Source: a virus
Length of the DNA: 27,220 nt
Direction: 5' to 3' (one strand)
Virus record (IMG/VR): IMGVR_UViG_3300047382_000219
Coordinates: 1 to 27,220 of that record
Shown here: positions 1 through 9,900 of the stretch, one piece after another
Layout of the letters: each line of letters starts with the position of its first letter
How positions within the stretch are numbered: the first letter of the stretch is position 1
Program-made: the position numbers and the translations under genes
The notes under the pieces: generated by a model
Databases searched by the model: none
Seen by the model: only the letters and a program-made list of their open reading frames with translations
Told to the model about the DNA's origin: nothing

Positions 1-3000
1 CAAGAGTAGTAACAAGATCATTAGTACCATCTGACACTGTGATTTCATCACATCCAACAAACGCTGTTAGAATTTTGATTGTTACAGATTTTACATAATA
101 TAGTTTACCTGCAACATCTTTGATGTCACCAATGTCGAATGTGCCACTACCATTTGCTGTGAAATCTTTGCGAAGGAAGTTATCACCAACTTTGGCAATT
201 TCATCATCGACATATTTCTTAGTAGATACAACCATATCATCTGAATTATCAAAATCAATTTCTGTACCTGCTGGTAGCATAACCATGCCGCCTGTACCAT
301 TAGTATTGTCTGCTGTTTTTGGAGCCAATACAAGATTAGCTTCTGCAGATGCACCAACTGCCGCAAGTTCTACGCCGCCTGTGCCATTTTTGATTTCTAA
401 TGAATCAGTTGCGGTGTCTGCAGTTTCAACAAACGTTGCGATTAGCGTGTCATTTGAGCCATAAACCTGAGTTTTGCCTTCTGAACCGCCACCTGTGCCG
501 CCTTTGATGATAACATCACCTGAAGCGTGTGAGGATGTACCGTTACCGCCTTTAAGAACCAGATCACCTGCGTCACCTGCTACAGACACACCGCCTGAAA
601 CAGTTAAATCAGTGTCATCATCACCTTGAAGAACAGCTTCGCCTGATTGACCAACTAGGAAAACATCGCCGCCATCTTGACCTTGTAGATACATATCTAC
701 AACACCTGTGCCGCCTGCATTTTTAGCAGTTAGTGTAACACTACCTGTTGCACTTGACATATCTAGATATTCAGCAGTTGTCATACCAGAAGTTTGAATT
801 GCAACATCGCCTGCTGCAGTACGTAGAGTTTCTTGGTATCCATATACCAATGCACCCGATGCATCTGCGATTAGAACTTGATGCTCTAGACCACCTACTG
901 CGATACCTGTACCACCATTTGCGATTGGTGTAATACCAGTGATATCTGCAGTCATATCGACTTTTGCATATCCTAATGCACCAGAAGCGTTAACTTTTAG
1001 TACTGTTGAATTTGCACCTTTTGCTAGTTCTGCTACTGCGCCTGCTGCCGCCATGACCATTAGTGAGTCATCTGCGAATGCAGCCGTATCAGTGCCAGTA
1101 CCACCATCAGTTCTTGCGATTTGACCAGTTAGACCGAAACTTGCCGCTTGGATTTCACCAACTTTGATGTTAGCCATGTTACCAGCTGCATCTTCAGATG
1201 ACCATACATCGTCTGTTTCATCCCAATACCATTGTGCATTGTCTGATGAACCACGATTTACTACAATACCTGAATCTTCAGTTGGTGCAGCGTTTGCAGC
1301 AACGTTTGAATTCAATTCAATCATGTTATCTTCGATAGCAACTGTTTCTGATAGTGTAGTTGTTACTGCACCTGAAACTGTTAGATTACCGTTGATTACT
1401 GCATCACCTGTTACTGTTGCAGATGCTAGAGTTGTTGCGCCTGCTGCAAGTGTGTTCGCACCAAAATCACCATTCACACCGAATGTTGCCGCTGTGTCTG
1501 TTAGTGTCATTTTAGTTGCTGTTGCGTTATCATCAATACCAGTTGAAGCAAAATCTGAGATTGTGCCACCGTGGATTTTATCACCTAAGATTTGATCATC
1601 TGCAAGTGTTAATGTTCCTGCTGATACGTCTAATGCAAAGTTTGCACCCACAGTAATATCATAACGTGATATTGTTGAATGTGGAACTGCAGTAGCGTGA
1701 ACTTTACCCAATAGTGATGAATCTGAAATCGTTCCAGCGTGAACTGCGTCACCTGAAATTTGGTCAGCATCAAATGTAAGTGTAACACCACCTAGGTCAA
1801 TGTCTGTACCAGAAATAGAACCACCAGTAATTGTAACATTACCTGAGTTTAGATCTGTTGCTGTAACAGTTGTCATGCCAGTAGCAGTACCACCTGTTAA
1901 AGTAACATTGTTTGATGCTAGTGTTGAGAACGTACCTGCTGCTGATGTGTTTGCACCAATAACAACTGCGTCCATTTCACCGCCACCAAAATCAACAACG
2001 TCTGAAGTCAAAGTTGCACCTGAAATTGCACCACCAGTAATTGCTGCGGATGCTGAAGTCAATGTTGAGAATGTACCTGCTGCTGATGTAGTTGCACCAA
2101 TAATTGTACCATCAACATTGCCACCTGTTACGGTTGCTGCTGCAGTTGTCATTGTTGAGAATGTACCTGCTGCTGATGTAGTTGCACCAATAATTGTATC
2201 ATCTACTGCGCCACCGTTTAGATCAACTGAGTCTGATACTAATGTTGAGAAAGTACCTGCTGCTGATGTAGTTGCACCGATAGTTGTACCATCTATTGTA
2301 CCACCAGTAACTGCAATTCCGCTGGTTGTTAATGAATCAATTTGAATTGAACCAATTACACCACCGTTGATAGCATCACCTGAAATTTGGTCATCTGCTA
2401 GAACTAGAGATGCTGCTGATACGTTTACGGTATCACCTGCTTCTGCAGTTAGTCCACCAGTTACAACGCCATCTTTTAGACTTACACCATCAACTGTTAC
2501 ACCAACATCTGCTGAATATTCAGCGATTGTATCTACTGTAACTGTACCAGAGAATGTTGCATTTGAACCTGCTACCTCATTGGTAAATGTAATACCTGCA
2601 TTTGGAGTTAGTTCACCGATGTTATCAACTGCGATTGCATCCATAGATTGTGAACCAATTTTTAGGTCTGCTAGTGCTGTACCTACTTTGAATTCCCAAA
2701 CGTCAAGAGTTTCATTCCACTGTAGTGTTGCATTATCTTCTGAACCACGATCAACTTCAATACCTGCTGAACCACTTGTTACACCTGCGCCAACTTCACC
2801 AGCATTTAATGTGATTAAGTTATCTGCTACTAGTGTTTCTGACGAATTAACAGTAGTAGTTGTACCTGTTACTGTTAGGTCACCATTTACGATTAGGTTT
2901 GCATCAAATGTTGCATCTGTATCCGCTAGTGTTAAGATTGTACTAGTTGTTCTAGTTTCTGTACCACCATCTGCTACTAATACGCCTAGTGGAGTTACAT

Positions 3001-4714
3001 TATCATCAATACCCTGTGATGCGAAGTCAGAAATTAAACCACCGTTGATTTTATCACCTGAAATTTGATCATCATCAAGTAAAAGTGTTTGACCAGTTAA
3101 ATCAATATCGGTATCTGCAATTGTACCACCAGTGATAGTTACTGCTGCACTTGCCATTGTTGAGAATGTTGCTGCTGCTGATGTTGTTACACCAATTGCT
3201 ACGTCATCCATAGTACCGCCATTGATATCTGCAGTTGTGATTGTTGCATCTGTAAATGATGAAGTACCTGTTGCAGTTACGCCATTGTCTTTTAATAGAA
3301 CACCGTCAACTGTGACACCAGCATCTGCTGTTTTTTCATCGATTGTATCAGTTGTAATACCACCTGCTCCAACAGATGCACCGCCAAAGTCAATGCCTGC
3401 TGCTGCAACAATTTTACTATTAAATGTAATATCGCCTGCTGATGTGAATGCTTCTACTGTATCTGCTTTGAATAAAGTAGTTGCACTTAGGTTTGTAAAT
3501 TTACCAGTTGATGCAACTGCATTACCAATAGCAGTATTATCAATCGCACCGCCATTTAAATCTACTGTATCAGAAGTTAATGTTGTGAAGATTGCTGCTG
3601 CTGATGTTGTTGTACCAATTGCAACATTGTCGATTGCTGAACCTGCAGCACCGTCTACGTCTAGTACACCGTCTACGTCTAGTGTTTTGCCAGCGCCAAC
3701 TGTAATATCATAACCTGATAAAGTGTTGCCTGCAGCACCTAGTAGATTAGCACCATCAATAGTACCACCACCAACTGAATCACCTAAGATTTGGTTAGCT
3801 GCTAGAGTTAGTGTACCGCCTGAAATGTCAATTGTGCCACCAGTGATAGCGACTGTTGCAGCATCTTGTACTGCCATTGAACCTAGACCTAGGTTTGTAC
3901 GCGCAGTTGCTTTTCCTGCTACATCAGAAGCGTCTACACCTAGACCACCATTTGCTAGTGGTAGTGCACCTGAAATTGCGCCTGAGTTAGTGATATCTAA
4001 TGCACCATATACTACGCCGCCGTTACCGTCTGATTTTAGAACCTCACCGGTGATTGCAGTGCCTTTGATTGTTAGAGCATCATTCGTATCAATTTTAATG
4101 AATGCATTATCTACATTGATATCGATTGTGTTGCCTATTTTTGATAGACCATCGCCTGCTGTTAACTGACCAGTACCTGTGAACTGTGCAAACTCAACTG
4201 CTGTTGAACCTGGTGTCACTGGACCGTTAGTTGTACATACAAAACCTTGGTCTGAGTTTACAGTACCTTCTTCGACGAAGAAGAATGAACCAGTAAATTC
4301 ACCTGTTGCATCCATATCAATCGCACGTACTAGTGGCGCAGTTCCTGCTGCCCATACATAGATACCATTTTGTGATGCAGTTGCCTGGTCTTTCAATAGA
4401 ATGCGGTCGCCTTGTACAAGGTTAACACTATCGATTGTTGATCCTGGACTTGTTAGTGTGATGTCACCAGTTGTTGCTGCACGAACAGATTCTTTTACGT
4501 CAAGACCTTGTGCAACTGAGTCAACATATGCTTTTGAAGTAGCATGGTTGTCATCGGTTGGTGTTGTTTCCACTGCCACGTGTGTCAGTGTAGTACCATC
4601 AGTTGTGATTTTGAACAGTGAGTTACTAGTATCGTATACGACTTTACCGCCGCCTTTACCATACTGTACCGACTGACCAATACCAGCAATACCGAAATTT
4701 TTAATTAAAGCCAT
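1..4714 (-). CDS. Large repeat-rich virion fibre/structural protein, 3' end outside window
   Basis: The frame is open from an ATG at 4714 to the left edge (about 1570 residues visible), so the C-terminus is missing. The start MALIKNFGIAGIGQ is preceded by AGGAG at 8 bases. The first ~160 residues contain a stretch ending in SKAYVDSVAQGLDVKESV, a pattern common in phage fibre proteins. The rest is dominated by Gly/Thr/Ala/Ser repeats of the type IGATTSAAGTFSTLTS (about seven copies) and by two longer modules, each with a TTVNSSETL/TTTLSETVA-like strand followed by VDRGSEDNATLQWNE or VNRGSSDNAQWYWDE and an Asp/Trp-rich end. These patterns are typical of phage tail or whisker fibres. I infer an extended beta-structured virion protein, possibly a tail fibre or adhesin. 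The exact T4 counterpart cannot be assigned. It is the last visible gene of the structural block. Confidence 0.88.
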   Translation of the reverse strand, partial: MALIKNFGIAGIGQSVQYGKGGGKVVYDTSNSLFKITTDGTTLTHVAVETTPTDDNHATSKAYVDSVAQGLDVKESVRAATTGDITLTSPGSTIDSVNLVQGDRILLKDQATASQNGIYVWAAGTAPLVRAIDMDATGEFTGSFFFVEEGTVNSDQGFVCTTNGPVTPGSTAVEFAQFTGTGQLTAGDGLSKIGNTIDINVDNAFIKIDTNDALTIKGTAITGEVLKSDGNGGVVYGALDITNSGAISGALPLANGGLGVDASDVAGKATARTNLGLGSMAVQDAATVAITGGTIDISGGTLTLAANQILGDSVGGGTIDGANLLGAAGNTLSGYDITVGAGKTLDVDGVLDVDGAAGSAIDNVAIGTTTSAAAIFTTLTSDTVDLNGGAIDNTAIGNAVASTGKFTNLSATTLFKADTVEAFTSAGDITFNSKIVAAAGIDFGGASVGAGGITTDTIDEKTADAGVTVDGVLLKDNGVTATGTSSFTDATITTADINGGTMDDVAIGVTTSAAATFSTMASAAVTITGGTIADTDIDLTGQTLLLDDDQISGDKINGGLISDFASQGIDDNVTPLGVLVADGGTETRTTSTILTLADTDATFDANLIVNGDLTVTGTTTTVNSSETLVADNLITLNAGEVGAGVTSGSAGIEVDRGSEDNATLQWNETLDVWEFKVGTALADLKIGSQSMDAIAVDNIGELTPNAGITFTNEVAGSNATFSGTVTVDTIAEYSADVGVTVDGVSLKDGVVTGGLTAEAGDTVNVSAASLVLADDQISGDAINGGVIGSIQIDSLTTSGIAVTGGTIDGTTIGATTSAAGTFSTLVSDSVDLNGGAVDDTIIGATTSAAGTFSTMTTAAATVTGGNVDGTIIGATTSAAGTFSTLTSASAAITGGAISGATLTSDVVDFGGGEMDAVVIGANTSAAGTFSTLASNNVTLTGGTATGMTTVTATDLNSGNVTITGGSISGTDIDLGGVTLTFDADQISGDAVHAGTISDSSLLGKVHATAVPHSTISRYDITVGANFALDVSAGTLTLADDQILGDKIHGGTISDFASTGIDDNATATKMTLTDTAATFGVNGDFGANTLAAGATTLASATVTGDAVINGNLTVSGAVTTTLSETVAIEDNMIELNSNVAANAAPTEDSGIVVNRGSSDNAQWYWDETDDVWSSEDAAGNMANIKVGEIQAASFGLTGQIARTDGGTGTDTAAFADDSLMVMAAAGAVAELAKGANSTVLKVNASGALGYAKVDMTADITGITPIANGGTGIAVGGLEHQVLIADASGALVYGYQETLRTAAGDVAIQTSGMTTAEYLDMSSATGSVTLTAKNAGGTGVVDMYLQGQDGGDVFLVGQSGEAVLQGDDDTDLTVSGGVSVAGDAGDLVLKGGNGTSSHASGDVIIKGGTGGGSEGKTQVYGSNDTLIATFVETADTATDSLEIKNGTGGVELAAVGASAEANLVLAPKTADNTNGTGGMVMLPAGTEIDFDNSDDMVVSTKKYVDDEIAKVGDNFLRKDFTANGSGTFDIGDIKDVAGKLYYVKSVTIKILTAFVGCDEITVSDGTNDLVTTL
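2043..2300 (-). repeat. 90-bp tandem repeats inside the fibre gene
   Basis: A segment beginning aatgttgagaa on the plus strand recurs at 2061, 2151 and 2241, a 90-base (30-residue) period, with near-identical sequence over about 45 bases. Diverged copies occur near 1921, 3160 and 3580. They encode the IGATTSAAGTFST repeats of the fibre. Confidence 0.75.
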
Positions 4715-4751
4715 TAAAGTTCTCCTATTATATAGCTATTAAATAAGAACA

Positions 4752-4764
4752 CGAATACTATTCG
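4752..4764. promoter_or_regulatory. Palindrome in leader of the fibre gene
   Basis: CGAATA-C-TATTCG is a perfect 6-base inverted repeat with a one-base centre, 38 bases upstream of the fibre start at 4714. It could be a protein-binding site or a small leader structure. Its function is unknown. Confidence 0.3.
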
Positions 4765-4827
4765 AGTCTTACATTGGTTAAAGTTTTCATGAAAAATTTA
4801 TCCGGGAAGAACACATCAGATAAATTA

Positions 4828-4847
4828 TGTAAGATTGTCATCTTACA
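4828..4847 (-). other. Perfect hairpin between two structural genes
   Basis: TGTAAGAT-TGTC-ATCTTACA forms an 8-bp stem with a 4-base loop. On the minus strand it lies after the stop of the 677-residue protein gene and just downstream of an ATAAATA box. It has no following U-tract, so it is more likely a 5' leader hairpin or an RNA-processing element than a standard terminator. Confidence 0.45.
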
Positions 4848-4851
4848 ATTG

Positions 4852-4859
4852 TATTTATG
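4852..4859 (-). promoter_or_regulatory. Candidate T4-type late promoter (CATAAATA)
   Basis: CATAAATA on the minus strand resembles the late promoter box of T4-family phages (consensus TATAAATA, often relaxed to NATAAATA in marine relatives). It lies in the 174-base gap before the fibre gene that starts at 4714. The spacing would place the +1 at the edge of the 4828-4847 hairpin. Confidence 0.4.
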
Positions 4860-4888
4860 CTTCATGTATTTTGTATTTTATACGAATA

Positions 4889-6922
4889 TTAAACGTAAGT
4901 TACGATTACTTTTATTTCGCCTTCTGTTGCATCAAAATGTGATAACTTCGCTTTTATCTCTATTTCAGTTGCGCCCTCATAGTGATAATCTGGATTAGTT
5001 ACATATGAACCACTAGATTCTAAATCATTAGAATCTGCGCTCATAAGACGGTCTGATTCTGCGGTGGTGCCAATCTCTAACGAAGGGATATTGCCTGGAG
5101 TATAGCCAGCCATTGGAGAAATAACTTCAACCAATACACTAACAACTTTTGAGTTATCAGACATTCTTCCTAACACGACGGTATCAGATGTTCCAAATCC
5201 AGATATTGGACAAGTGAATGTATATGACAATGTGCTTGCATCTGTTGCCGCACTATCTTGGTCTGCTACTAATGACCATGCTGACCCATCCCAAATGAAC
5301 AGTGCCCACTCACCTTCGCCACTATCAAGAACATATGCTGCATCACCAACCAGCACACCAGTAAGTGCATCTCTTTCTGCTATTCCAGCAACAACAGTTG
5401 TACCTGCTTTGCGTACACCTTGTTCAACATTGAGACCAATAGCATATGATCCATTATGTCCAGATAATACTCCAAAATCAACAGTTGGTGATCCAATTTC
5501 ATCAGTTATTATTATCTCGCCGCCATCATCTCTTATAAGTTGTAATACAAATGCACTTGCAGCAGCAGGATATGTTAGTCCCAATGCAGCGATAGAATTA
5601 GTTCCTGCAAAATTATTTCCATTTGCATCAGGAGATACATTTACAATTGTAATACTTCCACCTGATGCTTCAAATATTATTAGATTTCCATTTGCATGAC
5701 TTGCAGTTATATCATTAATTCCTGCTGCATTAATATCATTCGCCATATCTTCTGCAATAGCAACTGGCATTCCAAATGAACCTTGTCCTGCAGTAGTAGT
5801 AGTAAAATCAACTGCTGATCCATTAATGGTTGCTGAAAACGGTGCAAATCCACCAACAAGACCGTATGCATTTCCATACGTTCCTGAATCTGATTCAATC
5901 TCATTAGGTGCAGGGCTTGCTTCTGCAATTACTTTATGTTGTTCGGTTAACGCATTAATATCATCTTTTGCGTTTGTTACACTCACTACGCCACCACTAC
6001 TTGTCAAGAATTGAACATCAATACCATTGATACCCATCTTATCGCCTGCAGTACATGAACCATTTGTAATAGTTCCACGTGATACACTTGGTATTTGATC
6101 TTTAATTTTTAGAAAAATAGCAACATTTTGTTTTTCAGTAGTTAGTTCACCGGTACCATCAATTGCTGGATATATAAAATCGCCTGCTGTACCTGGTAGT
6201 CCAGGCACAAAATCAATAACACCATTTGCAGGTCTTAGAAGAAAATTATTTGGACCAGGACCAGGATGTGTTACTGTGCCAACTAATCTATCCATATTAT
6301 CTTGTCCTGCAACTTCAAATTCACCAGTATCAGGATTCATACAAATCACATCACCTTCATCAAATCCATGTGTGTCTTGATTCAAAAGATAGTTATTAGA
6401 TGGATTGAGATACTTAAATCGTGAGTTGACATTAGGATAGAAATCGCTAGAAACTGAGCCAACTGGTAGCGGATCAATCATAGGATCGCCATTTTCATTA
6501 AGTTGAAATACGATTGCACTGCCAGGAATATTGAATATACCAGTACCAGCCGCACTTCTGAAAGTGTTGTATCTGAGTCTATCTTCAACCTGACAAGTAA
6601 CTGACAATGCGGTTTTTTCTATTATTGAAACAATTTGCAATGCTCTACCATCTGTTGCACCAGCAATGAAATCACCAACAGTTATGTCAAATCCATCAAA
6701 TCTAAATGGAGTACGTGTTAAATGTGAACCATGATTCACCTGCGTGACACCCATTGTTATTTCCCAACGATATGCTTTAGCGTTACTTGCACCAGACCAC
6801 CAATTATCACCTAGACCATCATCATGTGGCCAGGATGCAATATTTTTAGCACTTATTACAGTACATGATATAACTTTTGCCGGAACATTTAAATCTATTG
6901 CACTTGTCTTATAATTAATCAT
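4889..6922 (-). CDS. Virion structural protein, 677 aa, probably tail/fibre associated
   Basis: I do not recognise a named family. The protein is 677 residues, acidic, Gly/Ser/Thr/Asp-rich, and has no signal peptide or membrane segment, as expected for a phage structural protein. The N-terminal part (to about residue 135) is mixed and includes a Trp-rich stretch (DNWWSGASNAKAYRWEITMG). The middle (about 280-500) has repeated beta-type patterns with INGIDVQFLTSSGG and ATINGSAVDFTTTT, which look like two copies of one module. The C-terminal ~60 residues carry LEIGTTAESDRLM and a closing beta-type segment. AAGGA lies 10 bases before the ATG. It starts 25 bases after the 2308-residue fibre gene, so the two are likely cotranscribed. 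I infer a fibre-linked structural component. Confidence 0.8.
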   Translation of the reverse strand: MINYKTSAIDLNVPAKVISCTVISAKNIASWPHDDGLGDNWWSGASNAKAYRWEITMGVTQVNHGSHLTRTPFRFDGFDITVGDFIAGATDGRALQIVSIIEKTALSVTCQVEDRLRYNTFRSAAGTGIFNIPGSAIVFQLNENGDPMIDPLPVGSVSSDFYPNVNSRFKYLNPSNNYLLNQDTHGFDEGDVICMNPDTGEFEVAGQDNMDRLVGTVTHPGPGPNNFLLRPANGVIDFVPGLPGTAGDFIYPAIDGTGELTTEKQNVAIFLKIKDQIPSVSRGTITNGSCTAGDKMGINGIDVQFLTSSGGVVSVTNAKDDINALTEQHKVIAEASPAPNEIESDSGTYGNAYGLVGGFAPFSATINGSAVDFTTTTAGQGSFGMPVAIAEDMANDINAAGINDITASHANGNLIIFEASGGSITIVNVSPDANGNNFAGTNSIAALGLTYPAAASAFVLQLIRDDGGEIIITDEIGSPTVDFGVLSGHNGSYAIGLNVEQGVRKAGTTVVAGIAERDALTGVLVGDAAYVLDSGEGEWALFIWDGSAWSLVADQDSAATDASTLSYTFTCPISGFGTSDTVVLGRMSDNSKVVSVLVEVISPMAGYTPGNIPSLEIGTTAESDRLMSADSNDLESSGSYVTNPDYHYEGATEIEIKAKLSHFDATEGEIKVIVTYV

Positions 6923-6946
6923 TTTAATTATTCCTTAAATAAATTA

Positions 6947-9900
6947 TTATATCATTGACACCACGATCCATGCATGTGTATCTGTCCCAAAACTTCTTCC
7001 AGCGCCAGTGTCTGCCTCTCGTAATACTAAGTTCATAGTAAGTGATCCTAGTGAACCAAATGCAATTGGTGACCCAGCGGATCCACCTGCATTAAGAGTA
7101 CGAGTGGTCATATCTTTATTAAGTGGCATAATTATATACTGATTTGTTGTTCTAGAATATCCGTAAACAAGTACGTTTGATGGTGGGAATGAATATCCGC
7201 TAAATGTCACAGCAACTTCGCCTGAGTTTACATCAACAATATTTGCTGATATTCCACTTGTTGTATTCGAAATACTAGACAATGAACCATTTGTCGCATA
7301 GTTAAGTTTGAAATACTCTGTGGTACTACCGCCACCACCGCCACCACCGCCGGTTGCCGGTGCTGCAGGTGCCCATTCGCTACTTGTAGCATCCCAAGTA
7401 AGAACATCACCATTTGTTGGAACTGTTGCATCGACATTGCCTAAATCACCTAGTGATTCTGTTGATAAATCTACAGTTCCGCCGCTTGCTGGAACGAATT
7501 TACTACCATCCCATTCTAAGAATTGACCTGTTTGAACACCGGAAATGTCAACATTATTCAGTTCGCCGATAGATGAACTTGAAAGATTTGCTGCTGCTGG
7601 AGCAGTTGGTTGCCATTGTGTACCAGACCATGCTAGTAATTGTCCTAATGCTGGAGCACTAGAAGAAACATTGTTTAAATCACCTAAATTAGAGTCTATT
7701 GAAACAACCAAATTATCTACACTAATGCCTGTTCCTGCTGTATATACATTATGAGCAAGAAGACCGTTACTATCTCCTAGTTGAGAAACATCATTCGGAA
7801 TTGTAGGCTTATCTGTTAAATCATTATACGATGAAACTCCCCCACCGCCACCTGATACAGTAGCGAATGAGAAGTTACCTGAACCATCGGTTGTTAGCAC
7901 CTGTCCAGATGTTCCATCATTAATAGATAAGTCAGTTAATTCTAATCCGTTAATTGTATTACCAGTAAAATCAACTGTTCCACTAAATGTAGTTGTTTGT
8001 GAACCTGATGAATTTGTGAATGCGATGTGTGTTGCTTTGCTACCAGAACCGTCATCACTCTGAATTACCATTGGTTGTGAAGCATTATCTGCGCCTACCC
8101 AATAGTTTGTTTTAATCTTACCGCCACCTGTTGGTCCAATAATTAGAGCGCCAGCGCCACTCGCATCATATTCAAAGCCAGCAACACCGCCCAAACTACC
8201 ATTATCGTTATATTGAATTGAGCCGTTGCCACCTTGTGGAGTAACTTCTGCACTTGCCATATCTGCTGGTGCATATGTAAATACGCCGTCACTTGAATTA
8301 AATGTCAGTGACCCGCCACCTGATTTAGTTACAGTGTTTACACTTACTGATGAACGTGTTTCTGATGAGATATCTGGTGGAATAAATGTAAATACACCAG
8401 TCTGTGCACTATATTGCAACGAACCAGACGCACTTCCAATTGATTGATTTGTTACACTAAGATCAGAAAGAGCAATACCGCCGCCTGTACCGCCACCACC
8501 GCCGGAACCTAATAGACCATCTGCATCTGATAATTCATTTACATCTGACGGGATAGTTGGTGCACCGTTCAAATCTGTATAGTTGCCAGAGAAAGGAACA
8601 GATGAAACTTGTAACCATGTAAAGAAACCACCCAAATCATAGTTTATGTACATTTCAGATGTACTATCATCATACCACAATTGTCCTGCCACCGCATCTG
8701 TCGGAGCGGTTGAGCCAACTGGTATTCCAGGAATATTTCTGTTTTCCCATTCGCCAGATATATTATTATATGTTAGAACCTGTCCTTCTTCTGTAGAAGA
8801 TACGGAAACATCATCTAAATCATCAATTGTTGTTCTCGCTACTGCTGATGTCAGCGTAAATGTACCGGTTACGTCATTATATTCTAAAAGTGTCTCATCG
8901 CCGCTTGCTGTTGCGTTTGATACACTTAGATCAGTTAAAGATATGCCAGAGCCACCAGATGACGTTGAATCAGATGCTGGTGCCCAAGAACTACCATTCC
9001 ATTTTAGTACCTGGCCGGTGCTGGCTGCAGAAGCACTCACATCAGTTAAATCACCCAATACTGTGGCACCACCTCCACTTAATAGTTCATTTGTATCGGT
9101 TAAATCACTGATATCTGCTGGAGCATCAGTGATGCCATATCCTGCTAGTGTAGTTGGAGTGTCAGTCAAATCTGCCCACGCGCTAGAACCACCGTCAGTA
9201 ATACCATATCCTGCTAGTGTAGTTGGTGTGCCAGTTAATTCATCCCATGTACTTGCACCACCATCAGTAATACCATATCCTGCTAATGTAGTTGGTGTGC
9301 CAGTTAATTCATCCCATGTACTTGCACCACCATCAGTGATGCCATATCCTGCTAATGTAGTTGGTGTGCCAGTTAATTCATCCCATGTACTTGCACCACC
9401 ATCAGTAATACCATATCCTGCTAATGTAGTTGGCGTGCCAGTTAAATCATCCCATGTACTTGCACCTGAAATACCTGATAAATCTACCGAATTACCGCCT
9501 GATATTTGTAAACTTGAACCTACAAGTGTCAAACTTTGACTATCTGTATTTGCCGCTTGAATGATGCCAGTACTATCTGTTAGTTCTGATATATCTTGTG
9601 GAATAGAAGGTTTATTAACTAAATTTGCATAATCTTTTAAATCTTCATCATTGAATAATAATGATGTCCCTGCTGTTTTTAATGTATTGCCTGCGGAGCC
9701 GAAATAAATTGTAGTATCACTTATGTATAAATCTTTTACCATATTTGTTGGACTACCAATATTAAATCCGGCATTTGTCGATGGAATAAGATCGAAATCC
9801 CAACCTCCGTTCAAATATGATTTTACGTCAGCATCTGTATAATTTGAACCACCGCCGCCGCCTAATCCAGATAAATCTATTGAGTTTCCATTATCAATTG

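Noticed and set aside
120-4361. Many long plus-strand ORFs opposite the left fibre gene
   Set aside because: They are antisense shadows. The minus-strand frame is continuous with an RBS and fibre repeats, and repeats rich in Ala/Gly/Thr codons rarely give stops on the other strand.
4767-4876. 35-residue minus-strand ORF in the leader of the left fibre gene
   Set aside because: No RBS; it crosses the hairpin and late box, so the region is better explained as regulatory.
5707-7437. Minus-strand overlapping ORFs such as 5707-5928 and 7228-7437
   Set aside because: They are in a second frame inside larger structural genes, with Gln/Met/Leu-rich low-complexity translations and no RBS.
9124-9465. 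Regular repeats that could suggest a CRISPR array
   Set aside because: There are no unique spacers between the units; they are direct 69-bp protein-coding repeats.
8646-9539. 297-residue plus-strand ORF opposite the giant fibre
   Set aside because: It lies over the 69-bp repeats and translates to repeats of SVIPYPANVVGVPVNS, an artefact of the fibre repeat read backwards. No RBS is seen.
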